A stretch of DNA of 38,283 bases from assembly GCA_035505955.1 (NCBI GenBank), contig DATJQH010000166.1, positions 1 through 38,283 on the forward strand. Direction: 5' to 3'. This document shows positions 26,647 to 34,007 of this stretch, in pieces. The notes under the pieces are model-generated. The model saw only the letters and a program-made list of their open reading frames with translations, ran no database searches and was not told the DNA's origin. The stretch comes from Fen-999 sp035505955 (GTDB lineage: Bacteria > Pseudomonadota > Gammaproteobacteria > Burkholderiales > Rhodocyclaceae). Each line of letters opens with the position of its first letter. Positions within the stretch are counted from its first letter, which is position 1. Made by a program: the position numbers and the translations under genes.

Positions 26647-27834
26647 TTACCGGTGGGTTCGGCGCCACGACCCGCTATAGCGTCCAGTCGCATACCGAAT
26701 TGAAGCAACGAAGAGTGCCCAATTCAGGGCAAATAGAAACGCCGAAATCCGGAACGGCCCCGGAAGTGACCGCCCTCGCTGGCTCGCTCGATACGTCCCC
26801 CAAGCTCCCAGATAGCAGCCAATTTGTGCGAGGACGGCGATGCGCCAGCCTTGCGAGGCCATCCCGAGGGCGCACGACGCCACCAGCGCAGTGATCAGCA
26901 GGTGCGGCGCAATCCAGCGCAACACCTTGTGCGACACGTAGGCAAAAGCAGTTCCGATAGATGTGCCGTACAGATAATGCGGATGGCGAACCAAGGCCTG
27001 AAAATTACAGATTCCGATGCGAACACGTCGCTTGTACTCCTCGCCGATTGCATTGGGCGTATCCTCGTCCGCCCACGCCGTTGGTTCGTAGACGAGCCTG
27101 TGGCCGGACGCCGCGACATTCATGGCTACGCAAAAGTCATCGCAAATCGTGTCAGTTGCCAATGGCCGCCAAAGCGAGCGGCGAATCGCGTAAATCGCGC
27201 CATTTGCGCCGAGCAGCCCGCCGATCCGGGCTTCGAAGAACTTGAGATACTGCTCAACGCGCCAATACAAACTATCCTGATTGTCACCGGCTGAACGCTT
27301 GAGCCGTAACTCACCGCTGACCGCGCCGACCCGCTCGTCGGAGAAATGAGCGACCAGACGAAGTAGCGCTTGTTGATCAAAGTATGTATTCGCGTCGGAA
27401 AATACGACAATCTCTTCATCCACTTGCTCCACCAGGTCGTTAAGCACGGTGGCTTTGCCTCGGTTCGCCTGGAATGCAAATGTGTGAACGCGCGGGCCGT
27501 GCTTTGCCGCCAATATGTCGTTGGTTCGGTCCGTGCTGCCGTCCGATCCGATGTAGAGACGCAGCAAGTGTGCCGGGTAGTCGAGCTCCAGCAGGTTTTC
27601 TATGCGAGATTCGATGTGTTGCTCTTCGTTGAATGCGGCAATCACTACGCCTACCTGAGGCAGATCCGCGTTCTGTGCGATTCGCCGTTCAGCCTTTCGG
27701 AGTACGTAGCGAGCGTCGCGGATCGTTTGGGCAATGCCGGCAACGCCTGTCAAGACAAGCGGATAGATCGCGTACGAATAGACAACCAGGCCGATACTGA
27801 CCAGAACGAGAAACTCTAGAACGGTATGGGCCAC
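26647..27834 (-). CDS. Family 2 glycosyltransferase with membrane segments
   Basis: A 395-residue inner-membrane glycosyltransferase. A helix at about 7-33 is followed by the GT-A catalytic domain: VGVVIAAFNEEQHIESRIENLL, IGSDGSTDRT, FSDANTYF (the DxD-like site), GEL, CDDFCVAMN (ED-like acid) and YKRRVRI in place of QxxRW. Two or three membrane helices close the chain. This is the architecture of processive or EPS-building GT2 enzymes. The GTG start at 27834 has no clear ribosome site. It is on the opposite strand to the neighbouring EPS genes and follows the unrecognised gene 27987-28883 by 152 bases. The sugar donor is not known. Confidence 0.9.
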   Translation of the reverse strand: MAHTVLEFLVLVSIGLVVYSYAIYPLVLTGVAGIAQTIRDARYVLRKAERRIAQNADLPQVGVVIAAFNEEQHIESRIENLLELDYPAHLLRLYIGSDGSTDRTNDILAAKHGPRVHTFAFQANRGKATVLNDLVEQVDEEIVVFSDANTYFDQQALLRLVAHFSDERVGAVSGELRLKRSAGDNQDSLYWRVEQYLKFFEARIGGLLGANGAIYAIRRSLWRPLATDTICDDFCVAMNVAASGHRLVYEPTAWADEDTPNAIGEEYKRRVRIGICNFQALVRHPHYLYGTSIGTAFAYVSHKVLRWIAPHLLITALVASCALGMASQGWRIAVLAQIGCYLGAWGTYRASQRGRSLPGPFRISAFLFALNWALFVASIRYATGRYSGSWRRTHR

Positions 27835-27986
27835 TTCAATATCTTTAATTCGCGGTGAATGAGTGCGGGCCGGCCAAACGCAAAGGCCTTGATGACGTCA
27901 AGAAGTTCCCGCGCACCGGCACAACATGGGTCCTCTTCGAGGCCACCATTGCAAGTGTACTCATGGTGCGGCGTATGTGGGTGTAG

Positions 27987-28883
27987 TCAGCGCGCGAGCG
28001 TCGTGGCCTCGACCAGCAACTGCCCAATCCCGAGACGGGCAGCAACTTCCTCGATCGAATAGTTCAGATCGATCTCAATACCCATGTTGCGCGCTGGTCC
28101 TTCTTGGCTTACGCGTTTGTAGTCTGGGCGGTTGATCGACGTGCAGTGCCCTTCGACGAGCGGCCGTATCGGGATCTCCTTCACGTGGCCGCCACAGTAG
28201 CGCTTCCAGTACATGATGCCAAATCCGTGGTCGCCGACGTACTGGCTACGCTTCTCGCGCTCGCCCGGCGGGCAGTTCGGATGCATGAAGAACGGTCGCC
28301 ACCAGCCAGCGCCATTCTTCCACTGTGACTCACTGGCGCCGCGCGTCGTGCAGCCAACAAGCTCGAAATACCGATGCCGCTTGGGCGTAAACATGTAGCG
28401 GCGGCCGCCATTGTCTCGCACTGCGGCCATTTCGCCATCTTTGAGGTTGTCGAAGATTCCCGCGATCTCCTGCAGTTTGGGCAACCGCACCAGGAGGTCG
28501 GAGTGCCAGAACGCGAAGCGGTCCGTGAACCTGAACACGAGTTCCACCGGGAAGTGAAAGTACATGATTGGGAAGTTGAACCGCTTGTTGAAATCTACAG
28601 CTATGGCGCCGGGCAGCAACTTGGGCTTCGGGTAGCGCGGATCGAGTCCGACAACCGGCGTCCATCCGACCTCCTGCACCAGCCGTTGCTGCAGGAGAGT
28701 CCAGCGTTCGCTGACGTTCCAACATAGCCAAGGCTTTTCGACGCCTTTGAGTTCCTGCTTCCAGTCCTCCGCGGCTTCGAACAAGGTGTCGATCGGGCGA
28801 TCGAACGATGCCCAGTCGCCCGCACCGGTATTGGAATTGAATACGGGGATTGAGGGGACATCCTTTGAGCGCGACAGAAACAT
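27987..28883 (-). CDS. Protein of unknown function in the EPS cluster
   Basis: A 298-residue soluble-looking protein with no signal peptide or membrane helix, and no family that I can name. It is unusually rich in aromatic and positively charged residues. Distinct stretches are FNSNTGAGDWASFDRPIDTL near the start, LDPRYPKPKLLPGAIAVDF near 90, MFTPKRHRYFELVGC near 180 and GWWRPFFMHPNCPPGE near 210. The codon pattern and composition look like a real gene, and GGAGGG lies five bases before the ATG at 28883. The position among glycosyltransferases suggests a sugar-related role, but nothing in the chain proves it. Its leader contains two strong hairpins and a perfect palindrome (28900-28992). Confidence 0.75.
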   Translation of the reverse strand: MFLSRSKDVPSIPVFNSNTGAGDWASFDRPIDTLFEAAEDWKQELKGVEKPWLCWNVSERWTLLQQRLVQEVGWTPVVGLDPRYPKPKLLPGAIAVDFNKRFNFPIMYFHFPVELVFRFTDRFAFWHSDLLVRLPKLQEIAGIFDNLKDGEMAAVRDNGGRRYMFTPKRHRYFELVGCTTRGASESQWKNGAGWWRPFFMHPNCPPGEREKRSQYVGDHGFGIMYWKRYCGGHVKEIPIRPLVEGHCTSINRPDYKRVSQEGPARNMGIEIDLNYSIEEVAARLGIGQLLVEATTLAR

Positions 28884-28899
28884 AACCACCCTCCAATTC

Positions 28900-28926
28900 G
28901 ATGTCCTGCCGCCGCGGCAGGACATC
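28900..28926 (-). repeat. Strong hairpin in the leader of the unknown gene
   Basis: GATGTCCTGCC and GGCAGGACATC form a perfect 11-bp stem (12 with an inner G-C pair) around GCCGC. It ends six bases before the GGAGGG ribosome site of the gene starting at 28883, so it could affect ribosome entry. There is no T tract, so it is not a standard terminator. Confidence 0.8.
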
Positions 28927-28949
28927 TGCAAAGCACTGAATCTGACAGA

Positions 28950-28975
28950 CTCCTCGGCCAAGGCAAGCCGAGGAG
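28950..28975 (-). repeat. Second leader hairpin
   Basis: CTCCTCGGC and GCCGAGGAG form a perfect 9-bp stem with an 8-base loop, 23 bases from the first hairpin. The arm contains GGAG/CTCC, which resembles the ribosome site sequence, so alternative pairing is conceivable. Confidence 0.75.
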
Positions 28976-28978
28976 AGC

Positions 28979-28992
28979 TTACATCGATGTAA
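28979..28992. repeat. Perfect 14-base palindrome
   Basis: TTACATCGATGTAA is fully self-complementary with no spacer. This makes it a better candidate for a dimeric DNA-binding protein site than for an RNA hairpin. It lies three bases from the second leader hairpin. Confidence 0.7.
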
Positions 28993-29092
28993 CATTTCGC
29001 GGCCCCGGCATACCCCCCAACGGCGCCGTCACGATTCTAACGGGAGTCGCTTCGCGAAGGATCAACTGCTTGTGCAGAATCAAACAGACGTA

Positions 29093-29122
29093 CTGCGGCG
29101 GCCACGCTTCCGGCCGCCGCAG
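29093..29122. repeat. GC-rich 11-bp inverted repeat
   Basis: CTGCGGCGGCC and GGCCGCCGCAG pair perfectly around an 8-base loop. Neither side has a T tract and no gene ends nearby, so a terminator role is not supported. Confidence 0.7.
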
Positions 29123-29180
29123 GCATATTTGAACCTGAGATAAGGAGGCGAGGAGCCCATAAGCCTAGTCTGGGCCAACG

Positions 29181-29194
29181 GCATAATTGGTGCA
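29181..29194 (+). promoter_or_regulatory. Weak sigma-54-like element
   Basis: GGCA, eight bases, then TGCA gives the invariant GG-N10-GC spacing of sigma-54 promoters, but several consensus positions around it differ. XrtA-type loci are often linked to the PrsK/PrsR system and sigma-54, which is why it is noted. Confidence 0.2.
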
Positions 29195-29206
29195 ATAGTC
29201 CAATGT

Positions 29207-29234
29207 TACCAATACCTACGTACAACTTTATATT
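29207..29234 (+). promoter_or_regulatory. Candidate sigma-70 promoter for the glycosyltransferase-ligase-amidotransferase genes
   Basis: TTACCA (29207-29212) and TATATT (29229-29234) are 16 bases apart in an AT-rich patch. Transcription would start near 29241, six bases before the 37-base palindrome, and leave a leader of about 250 bases before the gene at 29492. Confidence 0.4.
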
Positions 29235-29246
29235 AGCATGCGAACT

Positions 29247-29283
29247 GTGTGCCAATCGCCTTGCTGCAAGGCGATTGGCACAC
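29247..29283. repeat. Perfect 37-base palindrome (18-base arms, single central T)
   Basis: Arms GTGTGCCAATCGCCTTGC and GCAAGGCGATTGGCACAC are exact reverse complements around T29265. As RNA it would give a stem of about 16 bp with a 5-base loop. No T tract follows on either strand and the flanks (AACT and TTGA) show no target duplication. It lies at the expected transcript start of the downstream EPS genes. Confidence 0.9.
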
Positions 29284-29491
29284 TTGATCAGATACTCTGT
29301 TGAGACACTCCGCCCCATCAAAGTGGATACGACTCAACGCCTACCATCACTCGCGCTCTTAACGTTGCCAGCAACCTTGGACTTACAAGTGACCAAGACC
29401 GTCATGGAAGGCTGTTGGCCAGCCAGATTTCGACTGCTTCCAAGATGCGATATTGTTGGTGCTTTGAGCCGTCTCTTGGCGCACGGTTGAT

Positions 29492-30637
29492 ATGGCAACC
29501 CCATCTCGCATCCGAGTTGCTTTCTGTCTCGATTCATTTGCAATTGGCGGAACGGAGTTGAACGCAGTGCGAACTGCCGAGGCGCTTGATCCGGAACGGA
29601 TCGAGTTGTCGGTATTGCACCTTCAGACCCATGGGCCGCTGCGCTCGCGATACGAACGACTTGGCGTGCGAATGACGCACATTCCCATCCCAAGTTTGTA
29701 CTCGCCTCGATCCATTCTTCAAGGTTTTCGCGCGGCCGCGTTGCTGCGACGATGGAATATCGATGTCGTGCACACGCACGATCTTTACACCAACATTTTC
29801 ATGGTGCCCTGGGCGCGGCTTCTAACCAGATGCTCGATCGTCGCCAGTCGTCGGTGGTGGTATGTCGCCCCACGACCAGAGTTAGTGACGGCAAACCATT
29901 GGAGTTGTTCTCTCGCTCATCGCATTTTGGCCAACAGTAGCGGTGTGGCGCGCCTGCTTGCAGATGCCGAAGGGGTATCTGCAAAGAAGGTCGTCGAAGT
30001 GCCCAATTTTCTCTCCGAGGAGGCCTTCTCGACTATTGATGATGCCGGGCGCCGTGCCCAGCTTGCAGCATGGGGAGTCCCGGAGGGAGCGTTCGTCGTT
30101 GGCATCGTGGCGCGACTTCAACCAGTTAAGAATCATGAGTTGCTACTCAATGCCCTTGCCAGACTTGATTCGCGGTTTCACGCTGTTCTCATCGGTGATG
30201 GACCATCTCGAGTTCCGCTCGAGGCCATGGCAAGGCGTCTGGGTATTGAACCCCGCGTGCATTTCGCCGGTGAAGTGGTTTCTGCCCAAAACCTGCATCG
30301 GTGCTTCGATGTGAGTGTTCTATGTTCGCATAGCGAGAGTTTTCCAAATTCAGTGATTGAGGCAATGGCGGCTTCTAGGGCCGTTGTGGCGACGCCCGTA
30401 GGAGGTGTGATGGATGCTGTCAAGGATGGCACCACCGGACTGCTGGTCCCCGTCGATGACCCATCTGAGTTGGCCAGGACGTTGCAGATGCTTGAGGACG
30501 ATGCAGAACTTCGCAGTCGACTTGGCGAGTCGAGTCGGCGATTTGTGCGTGAGAAATTTGGGCAAGAAGTGGTGATTGAGAAGCTTTCGGGCTTATATGA
30601 ATCGCTTGCACATTGCACGCACTCGATGGAGCGCTGA
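29492..30637 (+). CDS. Family 4 glycosyltransferase
   Basis: A 381-residue GT-B enzyme of the cytoplasmic side of the inner membrane. The N-terminal half has the GT4 opening FCLDSFAIGGTELNAVRTAEAL and VVHTHDLYTNIF. The C-terminal half has VGIVARLQPVKNHELLLNAL, VLIGDGPSR and the retaining-enzyme EX7E motif (E282 and E290) in SESFPNSVIEAMA, followed by ATPVGG. It should add one sugar of the EPS repeat unit from a nucleotide sugar. The ATG at 29492 has no clear ribosome site but gives a normal N-terminus. It is the first plus-strand gene after the palindrome-rich region. Confidence 0.92.
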   Translation: MATPSRIRVAFCLDSFAIGGTELNAVRTAEALDPERIELSVLHLQTHGPLRSRYERLGVRMTHIPIPSLYSPRSILQGFRAAALLRRWNIDVVHTHDLYTNIFMVPWARLLTRCSIVASRRWWYVAPRPELVTANHWSCSLAHRILANSSGVARLLADAEGVSAKKVVEVPNFLSEEAFSTIDDAGRRAQLAAWGVPEGAFVVGIVARLQPVKNHELLLNALARLDSRFHAVLIGDGPSRVPLEAMARRLGIEPRVHFAGEVVSAQNLHRCFDVSVLCSHSESFPNSVIEAMAASRAVVATPVGGVMDAVKDGTTGLLVPVDDPSELARTLQMLEDDAELRSRLGESSRRFVREKFGQEVVIEKLSGLYESLAHCTHSMER

Positions 30638-30727
30638 AGTTGCTTTCCTCGAAGAGCGCAACTTGCACTGATGTACAATACTTTTCATCAACCCAGATGT
30701 GATGCCGCATCCGCGCGACTGGAAGAC

Positions 30728-32065
30728 ATGAAATCACAAAGCCGTCACAGCGCGGCACCCGGTCGAGGCGGCAGTCAGTCCGAGTCGGTCCCGCCAGAGA
30801 GTGCGCTGCCATCGAGTAGTGCGCCTGCCCCGAAGGTGTCTTGGCTTGGCTTGCCAAAATTCGGCTGGTCTCTGACGCTGTTTGGTCTTTGCGTTTACAC
30901 GTTTGCCGTCGTGACATTCAAGGCACCCGTTGGAAATGCCGGCGCGGTCATTGCGATCGTAGGAATGTTGCTGCAGCGAGAGAAGTTGCGCATCCCCTTT
31001 CCAATCTGGATCTTCGGTTCGTTCTTGCTGTGGGCATTCATATCCTCGTTCGCGTCGCCGTACACCGATCTCGTGCTGGACAACATCTTCGAGCAGTTGA
31101 AGTTGTTCATGATCATGATCGTCGTTGTAAACGCCCTGCGAACGGAAGGACAGTTGCGCTTCTACCTGATGTTCTTCCTCGGCTGCTTTGTTCTATTTCC
31201 GGTTCGCGGAACCCTGGTGGGCGGTGACAGGATTCAAGGCCGTGCAGTCTGGAACTTCATCTACGCCAATCCAAACGACCTTGCAACGCTTTGTCTTCTT
31301 GCCCTCGGAATGGCGCTTGCCGTCATGTTTTTCGCGCCTCGTCGGCCCGTCGTGCGTCTGGGTGCGGCGGTCAGTGCACTGGCGCTCATCGTCGTGATGT
31401 TCCTTTCGGAATCGCGTGGTGCATTCATCGGTCTCATGGCCGGAATGGGCTGGGGGTTGGGTCGCCTGGGGCTGAAGCGGCCGATTTTGACGCTCCTCCT
31501 TGGTGGTGTGGTAGCGTTGGTCTTGAGCATGACCATTCCTCCGGCGGTATGGGAGCGATTGTCTGGGATAGAGAAGCTCACCAGTACATCGACAATTGCG
31601 GAGGCAGACCCGGAAGGTTCGGCCGAAGAGCGTTTCGAAATCCAGCAGACGGCTTGGCGCATCTTCGTCGGCCATCCGATTTTTGGCGTCGGTTTCGGAA
31701 TGTATCGGCAGGTAAATGCGAAGTATGCGCCATCCCTGGGTGAGAAAGACACGCACAATACCTACCTGAACCTCGCTGCGGAGACCGGCCTGCCCGGGCT
31801 TATCCTGTGGATCTCGTTGGTTGTGTCGGTGCTACTTTTTGCCTATCGCGTGCGGAAACAGGCAGCGCCTGACGAAGTTGCTGAGCCACAGGCCTGGGTT
31901 GAAAGAGCGCTTTTTGGATATCTTGTGGCGGCAATGTTTGGTACATACGTAAAGCTCAGCTTCCCGTACATAATGTTGGGAATCCTGTGGTGCTGGGCGA
32001 AGCTTAAGCAGAGCGAACCCGAATTGCTTGGGGAAGCAAAGGAAAGTAGAGCATGTGCGGCATAG
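30728..32065 (+). CDS. O-antigen ligase/polymerase-like membrane protein (Wzy_C family)
   Basis: A membrane protein of about 445 residues with some ten hydrophobic segments. It has a hydrophilic Ser/Pro-rich N-terminus and a large periplasmic loop containing the Wzy_C/WaaL-type HPIFGVGFGMYRQV, KDTHNTYLNLAAETGLPG region. In relatives a conserved His in this loop is needed for polymerisation or ligation. In this context it is probably the EPS polymerase, because no other Wzy candidate is present. An upstream ATG at 30671 is possible; 30728 is preferred because GGAAG lies just before it. The 3' end overlaps the amidotransferase gene by 13 bases. Confidence 0.87.
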   Translation: MKSQSRHSAAPGRGGSQSESVPPESALPSSSAPAPKVSWLGLPKFGWSLTLFGLCVYTFAVVTFKAPVGNAGAVIAIVGMLLQREKLRIPFPIWIFGSFLLWAFISSFASPYTDLVLDNIFEQLKLFMIMIVVVNALRTEGQLRFYLMFFLGCFVLFPVRGTLVGGDRIQGRAVWNFIYANPNDLATLCLLALGMALAVMFFAPRRPVVRLGAAVSALALIVVMFLSESRGAFIGLMAGMGWGLGRLGLKRPILTLLLGGVVALVLSMTIPPAVWERLSGIEKLTSTSTIAEADPEGSAEERFEIQQTAWRIFVGHPIFGVGFGMYRQVNAKYAPSLGEKDTHNTYLNLAAETGLPGLILWISLVVSVLLFAYRVRKQAAPDEVAEPQAWVERALFGYLVAAMFGTYVKLSFPYIMLGILWCWAKLKQSEPELLGEAKESRACAA

Positions 32066-33948
32066 CAGGTTTTGTGGGACTCAGCATCGGGGAAGACGAG
32101 TCGGCCATACGCGTCAAGGCGATGTGCGATGCAATCGTCCATCGCGGCCCAAATTCGGATGGCTACCATGTCGCAGCTGGAGTCGCTCTCGGCATGCGCC
32201 GGTTGAGCATCATTGACGTCGGCGGCGGACGTCAGCCAATCTACAACGAAGACGGCTCGATCGCCGTGGTGTTCAATGGGGAAATCTACAACCACCATGC
32301 GTTGAGACGCGAGCTGGAAAGTAAGGGACACCGCTTCCGCACTAACAGCGACACAGAAGTCCTCGTGCACTTGTACGAGGACTTTGGCGCCGATATGGCG
32401 CCGAAACTGCATGGCATGTTTGCCTTTGCAATCTGGGATTCGCGTAGCCGACAACTGCTGATCGCTCGTGACAGAACCGGGATGAAGCCACTGAGCTATC
32501 TGGCAACACCAGATGGGCTGATCTTCTGTTCGGAACTGCGGTCGTTGCTCGCGCTCGATTTCGGCGAGAGAAGGGTAGCGCCGGCTTCGGTCGTGCAGTA
32601 CCTCGCATTCGGCAATGTTCCGGATCCAATGAGCATCTTCGAAGGGGTCAAGAAACTTCCGCCGGGCCATCTCCTGTTGTGGAATGAGCACAAGGGAGCC
32701 CAGGTGCGTCGTTTCTGGACGCCACCACGTCCCGAAGACGACAATGTGGACGAGAATGATCTGATCCAAGCGCTTCGAGTGAAACTTGACGCTGCAGTCG
32801 CATCGCACCTGGAGTCCGAGGTTCCGCTCGGTGCATTTCTCTCGGGCGGGCTGGATTCGTCTACGGTCGTTGCCCTCATGAGTCGTCATGCGTCTGGACG
32901 TGTGCGGACGTTCTCCATCGGTTTTGCGGAGGAGGAATTCGACGAATCCGCGGCGGCACGCGCGGTAGCAGCTGAACTTGGCGCCGAGCACACGGAGTTG
33001 ATACTGCGACCAAACGTCGAAAGCACACTCGAGGCGATTGTGCAGATCTATGACGAGCCATTCGCTGACCCGAGCGCGATCCCGACATTCTTCGTGTCCC
33101 AGCTTGCGCGCCAGTCAGTGACCGTCGCGCTCTCGGGTGACGGAGGCGACGAACTCTTCGGCGGATACACGCGCTACGGCGAAGTCCTGGGCAATACGTC
33201 GGGCGGCGAGCCGGGCGTTGTGAGGCAGGCGATTGCTGCCATGGGCCTGATGTTGCCGCACATTGTTCCAGGAAGAAATCGACTCATCGATCGAGGGCGT
33301 TCCCGATGGGGACGATACGCGGCAACGGTTACTCTGCCGGTGCGGGTGGACGAGGGTGGGGTCGCCCGTTCAGATCTGCCAGGTGGAACCGTCCGGATCG
33401 AAAACCAATTGAAGGATCAGATCTGCACGGCCTTGGGTGAAGATTTTGCTTCCGCCATGATGCAACTGGATCTGGAAACATATCTTCCGGGCACCATATT
33501 GACCAAGGTCGATCGCGCAAGCATGGCAGTTTCCCTGGAAGCGCGCGTGCCGCTCCTGGATTTTGACTTGGTGGACTTTGCGCTGAAGATACCAGGGCGG
33601 TTGCGGGTTACGGCTGGAGAGAGCAAGAGATTGTTTCGGCGGGCCATCCGGGGAATTGTTCCGGATTCCGTTCTCTCACGCCCAAAGCAGGGTTTCGAGC
33701 CGCCTCTGGGTCGTTGGTTTCGTGGTCCGCTTCGGCATCGAATTGAGGCGCTCCGGAATCCGTCACCGGAATTTCTTGAGTACGTCAGCTTGGATGCTGT
33801 GCGCCGGTTGGTGTTCGAACACTCTGTCGGAAGACGCGACCACAGCTCCATGTTGTGGCGCCTCATGGTGCTCGAGTGCTGGTTGGCGGCATTCAAGAGC
33901 GGAAATCTTGCAGCGCCACCGAAGCTGCCGGAGCTCCCGGCCGTGTGA
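32053..33948 (+). CDS. asnB: Asparagine synthase-like amidotransferase, XrtA/PEP-CTERM-associated type
   Basis: A 631-residue glutamine-dependent amidotransferase. After removal of Met the catalytic N-terminal Cys of MCGIAGFVG is exposed. The glutaminase domain spans about 2-200 (RRLSIID, GEIYNH, SDTEVL). The PP-loop synthetase domain holds SGGLDSS at 264-270 and later SGDGGDELFGGY. Its length and place in the cluster match the exosortase A-associated amidotransferases (TIGR03108). These are thought to amidate a carboxyl group, possibly a uronic acid of the EPS, rather than make free asparagine. The ATG at 32053 lies inside the preceding gene, with GGAAAG upstream. The choice between asparagine synthesis and EPS amidation cannot be made from sequence. 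Confidence 0.9.
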   Translation: MCGIAGFVGLSIGEDESAIRVKAMCDAIVHRGPNSDGYHVAAGVALGMRRLSIIDVGGGRQPIYNEDGSIAVVFNGEIYNHHALRRELESKGHRFRTNSDTEVLVHLYEDFGADMAPKLHGMFAFAIWDSRSRQLLIARDRTGMKPLSYLATPDGLIFCSELRSLLALDFGERRVAPASVVQYLAFGNVPDPMSIFEGVKKLPPGHLLLWNEHKGAQVRRFWTPPRPEDDNVDENDLIQALRVKLDAAVASHLESEVPLGAFLSGGLDSSTVVALMSRHASGRVRTFSIGFAEEEFDESAAARAVAAELGAEHTELILRPNVESTLEAIVQIYDEPFADPSAIPTFFVSQLARQSVTVALSGDGGDELFGGYTRYGEVLGNTSGGEPGVVRQAIAAMGLMLPHIVPGRNRLIDRGRSRWGRYAATVTLPVRVDEGGVARSDLPGGTVRIENQLKDQICTALGEDFASAMMQLDLETYLPGTILTKVDRASMAVSLEARVPLLDFDLVDFALKIPGRLRVTAGESKRLFRRAIRGIVPDSVLSRPKQGFEPPLGRWFRGPLRHRIEALRNPSPEFLEYVSLDAVRRLVFEHSVGRRDHSSMLWRLMVLECWLAAFKSGNLAAPPKLPELPAV

Positions 33949-34007
33949 ACCGGCTTGGGCGCGATAGCGACCACGAAATTTGCGATGATTTTTTTGAGAT
34001 GCGCATC

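Larger units (their letters stand above)
28884..29491. other. 608-base gene-free region with many palindromes
   Basis: This region separates the minus-strand unknown gene from the plus-strand family 4 glycosyltransferase. Short open frames on both strands have no recognisable content. Seven perfect dyads are present: 28900-28926, 28950-28975, 28979-28992, 29020-29029, 29050-29059, 29093-29122 and 29247-29283. A good plus-strand promoter candidate is at 29207-29234. On the minus strand a TAGAAT (29039-29034) could be the -10 for the unknown gene, but no well-spaced -35 was found. The remaining 200 bases before 29492 show nothing clear. Confidence 0.8.

Noticed and set aside
27845..28045. Small minus-strand open frame between the GT2 and unknown genes
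   Set aside because: It overlaps the end of the unknown gene in another frame and has no convincing start or content.
28900..29283. CRISPR array, integron attC site or insertion-sequence ends
   Set aside because: The dyads differ from each other, with no repeated unit and spacer. No attC core pair (RYYYAAC/GTTRRRY) in the proper arrangement, target duplication or transposase was seen.
29037..29490. Two small open frames of 94 and 95 residues on opposite strands
   Set aside because: They share a peptide only because of the perfect palindrome, and neither has a ribosome site or family resemblance.
33989..33995. Run of seven T as an intrinsic terminator after the amidotransferase gene
   Set aside because: The only nearby stem has a mismatch and ends about 15 bases before the T run; the beta-helix gene starts just after it.
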